The notes beneath the pieces were generated by a model, which had not been told where the DNA came from, made no database searches, and saw only the letters and a list, made by a program, of their open reading frames with translations. A DNA stretch of 64,000 bases from Streptomyces anulatus (GTDB lineage Bacteria > Actinomycetota > Actinomycetes > Streptomycetales > Streptomycetaceae), in the NCBI RefSeq assembly GCF_000721175.1, contig NZ_JOEZ01000016.1, positions 248,001-312,000 on the forward strand, written 5' to 3'. Both the position numbers and the translations under genes were made by a program. Every line of letters begins with the position of its first letter. Within the stretch, counting starts at the first letter, position 1. This document shows positions 60,063 through 64,000 of this stretch, one piece after another.

Positions 60063-61328
60063 GTGACCGAAACGAGCGAACCACCTGTACGCCGCAGCCA
60101 TATACTCGCCGACCTGACGCCGCTGCGGACCTCGCCCGACTACCGGCGGCTCTGGTTCGGCAACACCGTCTCCTGGATCGGTCAGGGCATGACGGCGCTG
60201 GCGGTCTCGCTCCAGGTCTACGACATCACCGGGTCCGCGTTCTCCGTGGGGCTCATCGGGTTCTGCTCGCTCGTGCCGCTCGTCGTCTTCGGGCTCTACG
60301 GCGGGGCCGTCGCCGACACCGTCGACCGGCGCAAGCTCGGCCTGTTCAGCGCCGCCGGGTCGTTCGTCCTGTCCGTCGTCCTGGTGGCGGCGGCCGTCGC
60401 GGGCATCGAGCGGGTCGGGCTGCTGTACGCGATCGTCGCCCTCCAGGCCGTCTGCTTCGCCCTCAACGCACCGGCCCGCTCCTCGATGATCGCCCGGCTG
60501 CTGCCGGCCGGACAACTGCCCGCCGCCAACGCGCTGACGACCATGACCAGCACGACGGGCATGCTCGTCGGCCCGATGCTGGGCGGATTGATCGTCGGCT
60601 GGTGGGGCTACCGCGCCGCGTACACCGTGGACGCCGTCTGCTTCACCGCGTCCCTGTACGCCATGTGGCGGCTGCCCTCGATGCTCCCCGACCGGCAGGA
60701 GGGCGACACGGGCAAGCGGGCCTCCGTACTGGACGGCCTGCGGTTCCTCGGCACCCGGCCGAACCTGCGGATGACCTTCTTCACCGACCTGTGCGCGATG
60801 GTCCTCGCCCACCCCCGCGCCCTCTTCCCGGTCGTCGCCGTCCTCTGGTACGGGGGTGACGCGCGGACCACCGGACTGCTCGTCGCCGCCCCGGCCCTGG
60901 GCGCTCTGCTCGGCGGGGTGTTCTCCGGCTGGTTCGGGCGGATCCGGCGGCACGGACTCGCGATCCTGCTCGCCGTCGGCTCCTGGGGCACCGCCATCGC
61001 CGTCTTCGGCCTCACCCGCGACCTCTGGCTCGGACTGCTCTTCCTGGCGCTCGCCGGATGCGCCGACACCGTCTCCATGGTCTTCCGCAACACCATGCTC
61101 CAGGCGGCCGTGCCCGACGAGATGCGCGGCCGGCTCCAGGGCGTCTTCATCGTCGTCGTGGCGGGCGGACCCCGCCTCGGGGACTTCCTGGCGGGCTCCG
61201 TCGCCGACCTCGTCTCGCCCACCGCCGCCGTCACCGGCGGCGGCATCCTGTGCGTGACGGGCGTGGCCCTGCTCGCGCTGAAGTGGCGCGCCTTCGCCCG
61301 CTACGACGCCCGCGACCCACAGCCCTAA
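60063..61328 (+). CDS. MFS transporter (EntS/DHA3-like)
   Basis: A 421-residue, roughly 12-helix major facilitator. LRTSPDYRRLWFGNTVSWIG at the N-terminus, GGAVADTVDRRKL in loop 2-3 and NALTTMTSTTGMLVGPMLGG on helix 5 place it in the EntS-like exporter group. GTG start at 60063; upstream the frame is open only through the TetR relic. Substrate unknown. The neighbouring decayed TetR may once have been its repressor. Converges on the truncated carboxyltransferase. Confidence 0.88.
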   Translation: MTETSEPPVRRSHILADLTPLRTSPDYRRLWFGNTVSWIGQGMTALAVSLQVYDITGSAFSVGLIGFCSLVPLVVFGLYGGAVADTVDRRKLGLFSAAGSFVLSVVLVAAAVAGIERVGLLYAIVALQAVCFALNAPARSSMIARLLPAGQLPAANALTTMTSTTGMLVGPMLGGLIVGWWGYRAAYTVDAVCFTASLYAMWRLPSMLPDRQEGDTGKRASVLDGLRFLGTRPNLRMTFFTDLCAMVLAHPRALFPVVAVLWYGGDARTTGLLVAAPALGALLGGVFSGWFGRIRRHGLAILLAVGSWGTAIAVFGLTRDLWLGLLFLALAGCADTVSMVFRNTMLQAAVPDEMRGRLQGVFIVVVAGGPRLGDFLAGSVADLVSPTAAVTGGGILCVTGVALLALKWRAFARYDARDPQP

Positions 61329-61329
61329 G

Positions 61330-61445
61330 GGCTGTCCCGCAATGCCCGGCGGGCGCACGACGACAGCTACGGCACCTCGCCGCGTTGTCGGAACATCCAC
61401 ATACATCCAGTATGCGGATGCCCCTCCGCCTTGCGATGCACCGGT
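61330..61445. repeat. Probable dispersed repeat element
   Basis: Starting GGGCTGTCCCGCAATGCCCG, with ACATCCAGTATGCGGATGCC in the middle and ending in CCTTGCGATGCACC, this stretch matches my memory of a non-coding sequence repeated in many Streptomyces genomes; only one copy is in this window. It contains small inverted repeats (for example CATCCA...TGCGGATG) and replaces the end of the carboxyltransferase gene. Confidence 0.4.
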
Positions 61446-62667
61446 AACTGTCCGCCGTGACATGGGTGTTGCCCGGAGCCGCGAGAGCCAGCGCCCCGCC
61501 CGAACCGCCCTCACCGATCACCAGCGTCGTCACCGGGACCCGGGCCGCCGCGATGGCCGCGAACGTGTCCGCGATGGCCGCGCCCGCGCCCGCCCGTTCC
61601 GCCTCGGCGTCGTTGGCCGCGCCCGGGGTGTCGACGAGGGTGAGGACGGGGACGCCGAGCCGGTCCGCGAGCCGGATCGTCCGGGCCGCCGCACGGTATC
61701 CGGCCGGACGGGTCGGGGTCCCGCACTGGGCGACGTACGCGACGGGCAGCCCGTCCGCGCGCAGCCCGAAGCCGCACAGCAGCCCCGGGTCCGTGCCGCC
61801 GCACCGGTCCCCGTGCAGGGGGAGCCGTACGGTGAAGTGGTCGGCCAGATACGCCTCCGCGCGCGGCCGCAGCGGATCGCGGGCCCGCGCAACCGCCTCC
61901 CGCCCGGTCTCCGGCAGCCGGGCGGGAGCCGAAGGCGTGGACAGCGCACGGGGCAACGGGGCGGCCGGCAGCGCGTCGTGCGGGCCGAGCGCGCGCAGCC
62001 AGTGCGTCACCGTGGCGGCCAGCTCACCGGGCGGCACGACCGCGTCCACCTGGCCCGCCGCCAACTGGCCCTCGGCGCTGTACGCGTACGGATCCGCGTC
62101 CGGCGGCCGCACCCGGGACCCGGCGAAGCCGACCTGCGCACCGGGCAGGGCCAGCACCACATCCGCGCCCGCCCCCACCGTGGCCCAGCCCCCGCCGGTC
62201 GTCGGGTCGCGGAGCACGGCCATCTGCGGGAGCCCGGCCGCCCGCAGCCGGGTGGAAGCGGCTGCCACCCGCTGGAGCTGGGTGAGGGCGACCATGCCCT
62301 CCTGCATCCGGCTGCCACCGGTGGCGACGAGTGCGAGCAGCGGCAGCCGCCGGGTCAGGGCCAGCTCGTACGCGGCCGCCAGCCGGTCGCCCGTCAGCCG
62401 GCCCAACGAGCCGCCCAGGAAACCGAATTCGAAGGAGAGCAGGACGCACGCCCGGTCTCCGACGACCCCGGCGCCGTACACCACGGACTCCTCCTCGCCG
62501 GTCCGCGCCCCGGCCCGCTCGCGCGCGGAGTCGTAACCGGCCCAGCCGAGCGGACCGTCCGGCGGCAGGGGACGCGGCGGCGGGCGGTTCTCGGTGAACC
62601 CGGCCGGTCCGGTGAGCAGCGTGATCGCCTCACGTGCCGTCATCCGGGAGGAGCCTTCGTCAGGCAT
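61444..62667 (-). pseudogene. Acyl-CoA carboxylase carboxyltransferase, 3' truncated
   Basis: About 405 residues of a carboxyltransferase combining AccD-like and AccA-like halves. The first half has GEEESVVYGAGVVGDRACVL, FEFGFLGGSLGRLTGDR, ATGGSRMQEGMVALTQLQR and DPTTGGGWATVGAGADV; the second half has VPVLTLVDTPGAANDAEAE and VIGEGGSGGALALAAPGNT. Normal proteins continue about 70-80 residues with the EAAAAIL...A-x-LRL...G region. Here homology ends at HVTADSY (about 61444) and the open frame runs on to 61231 through repeat-like DNA and antisense to the MFS gene. The start overlaps the matB stop (ATGCCTGA). Probably inactive, since part of the second oxyanion/dimer region is lost. Confidence 0.75.
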
Positions 62668-64000
62668 GGAGCGACCTCTTCATGATCTTGCCCAGGTCGT
62701 TGCGGGGCAGGGCGTCCAGGTAGTGCACGGTGCGCGGGCGCTTGTGCGGGGCCAGCTGGGCCGCCACATGGCCTGCCAACTCCTCGGCCGGGGGTGGGGA
62801 GTCGGGGTCGGCCGCGACCACCCAGGCCACGACCCGTTCACCGAGGTCGGGGTCCTCCTCGCCGGTCACGGCCGCTTCCCGGACCCCGGGGTGGGCGAGC
62901 AGCACGTTCTCGATCTCGCCCGCGCCGATCTTGTATCCGCCGCTCTTGATCAGGTCGGTGGCCTTGCGCCCGACGATCGTGACGTACCCGTCCTCGTCCA
63001 CCGTGCCGACGTCCCCCGTACGGAACCAGCCGTCCGCCGTGTGCGCGGCGGCGGTGGCGTCCGGCCGGTTGAGGTATCCGGTGAACAGGTTCGGGCCCCG
63101 GACCTGGATCTCGCCGATCGCCCCGGCCGCGTCGAGCACCGTGCCGTCGTCCTCCACCAGGCGCAGCTCCACCCCGGCGAGCGCCGGGCCCACCGTGCCG
63201 GGGCGCGGGGCGCCGTCCGCCCGGATCCCCGTGTTCATCAGGGTCTCCGTCATCCCGTACCGCTCGATGACCCGCCGCCCGGTCGCCGCCGCGATGCGCT
63301 CGTGGTCGTGCACGGGCAGCGCCGCCGAACCGGAGACCAGCAGCCGGGCCCCGGCCAGCGCCCCCGCCAGCGCGTCCCGTTCGGCGGTGCCCGCGGGGGC
63401 GTCCAGCACCTCCGCCAGCCGGTGGTACATCGTCGGCACACCGAACAGCATCGTGCCGCCGGACCCCAGCTCACGGGCCACGCCCTCGGGTGCGAACTTT
63501 CCCAGGTGGCGAACGGAGCCGCCGCGCCGCAGTGGTCCGAGGACGCCCAGGATCAGCCCGTGGACGTGGAACAGCGGCAGCGCGTGGACCAGGACGTCGT
63601 CGCCGGTCCACCCCCAGGCGTCCTCCAGCGCGTCCAGTGACGCGGCGATAGCCCGGCGGGGCAGGACGGCCCCCTTGGGCGGTCCGGTGGTGCCGGAGGT
63701 GTAGACGATCAGGGCGGGGGCCTCGGGGGCGGCCTCGTCCGCCATCGTGGTCGGGGCCTCGGGGTCCGGCGCGACGCCACCGGGCGACGCCGGGGCCTCG
63801 GTCTCCGCCCGCGCGTCCACCGCCACGCGCCGCAGCCTCTCCAGCGCGGGCGGCAGGACGTCGTCCGGTCCCGCCAGTACCACCGTGGGCTCGCTGTCCG
63901 CCAGAATGTGCGCCAACTCACTTTCGCCGGTACGGGGGTTGAGCGGCACGGCCGGGACTCCGGCCCGCAGCGCCGCCACCACCGCGATCACCGTCTCCGG
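62660..64000 (-). CDS. matB: Malonyl-CoA synthetase (5' end outside window)
   Basis: At least 446 residues, open to the right edge, so the N-terminal about 55 residues are missing. The sequence follows Streptomyces MatB closely: VVAALRAGVPAVPLNPRTGE, YTSGTTGPPKGAVLPRRAIA, LPLFHVHGLILGVLGPLRRG, GRRVIERYGMTETLMNT, GRKATDLIKSGGYKIGAGEI and PRNDLGKIMKRSL with the catalytic Lys. It makes malonyl-CoA (and methylmalonyl-CoA) from the free diacid, CoA and ATP in the cytosol. Its stop overlaps the carboxyltransferase start by 8 bases, so the two are one operon and both would supply carboxylated CoA thioesters. Confidence 0.93.
   Translation of the reverse strand, partial: PETVIAVVAALRAGVPAVPLNPRTGESELAHILADSEPTVVLAGPDDVLPPALERLRRVAVDARAETEAPASPGGVAPDPEAPTTMADEAAPEAPALIVYTSGTTGPPKGAVLPRRAIAASLDALEDAWGWTGDDVLVHALPLFHVHGLILGVLGPLRRGGSVRHLGKFAPEGVARELGSGGTMLFGVPTMYHRLAEVLDAPAGTAERDALAGALAGARLLVSGSAALPVHDHERIAAATGRRVIERYGMTETLMNTGIRADGAPRPGTVGPALAGVELRLVEDDGTVLDAAGAIGEIQVRGPNLFTGYLNRPDATAAAHTADGWFRTGDVGTVDEDGYVTIVGRKATDLIKSGGYKIGAGEIENVLLAHPGVREAAVTGEEDPDLGERVVAWVVAADPDSPPPAEELAGHVAAQLAPHKRPRTVHYLDALPRNDLGKIMKRSLHA

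Overview
The window is very GC-rich with strong third-position G/C bias and looks like Streptomyces chromosome: MbtH-assisted NRPSs, a PASTA-less Ser/Thr kinase, PadR, BlaI and STAND regulators, SpoOM and MatB all fit. No tRNA, rRNA or CRISPR array was seen. Assignments rest on recognising families by eye; no search was run.

Layout. 1-9.3 kb: housekeeping and transport genes (end of a type I signal peptidase, a PIN-like/FHA protein, a membrane Ser/Thr kinase, a BetT-type choline transporter, and a MetP/MetS-type Na+/amino-acid symporter with its 45-residue small subunit). Two gene relics, one cysteine-desulfurase-like and one CcdA-like, flank the choline transporter. 9.6-48 kb: a biosynthetic gene cluster. 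Its minus-strand arm has an amidinotransferase, MbtH, a six-domain NRPS (C-A-PCP-E-C-PCP) and a type II thioesterase. Its plus-strand arm has further NRPS modules, an AsnO/VioC-type hydroxylase, an SDR and a P450. A fatty acyl-AMP ligase, an unusual ACP and an acyl-CoA/ACP dehydrogenase could supply a modified acyl starter. A diiron oxygenase, a second type II thioesterase, an XRE-STAND regulator, a phosphopantetheinyl transferase and an MFS exporter are also present. The right end is a tightly coupled amidase / KASIII-like / ACP / stand-alone adenylation cassette. The best reading is a guanidino-bearing or otherwise amidinated lipopeptide with an Asn-type residue epimerised to D; I do not recognise the product.

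48.3-54.4 kb: a BlaI-type repressor and M56 protease, followed by genes that carry the same 16-bp inverted repeat (TCTACR-N4-TGTAGA) upstream: an LCP cell-wall ligase, a truncated TerB and an HhH protein/SpoOM pair. This looks like a local BlaI regulon. A voltage-gated-type ion channel with an unusual filter lies next to it.

54.6-59.5 kb: four tandem CNNM/CorC-type membrane proteins arranged as two long-short pairs, with a DevR/OsdR-like box between the pairs. 59.7-64 kb: a frameshifted TetR relic, an MFS transporter, a carboxyltransferase truncated at a repeat-like sequence, and malonyl-CoA synthetase running off the window.

The NRPS region is damaged or misassembled: two adenylation domains end in the same perfect 99-bp repeat, and the carrier domains after both are lost or frameshifted. 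This should be resolved before any product is predicted.
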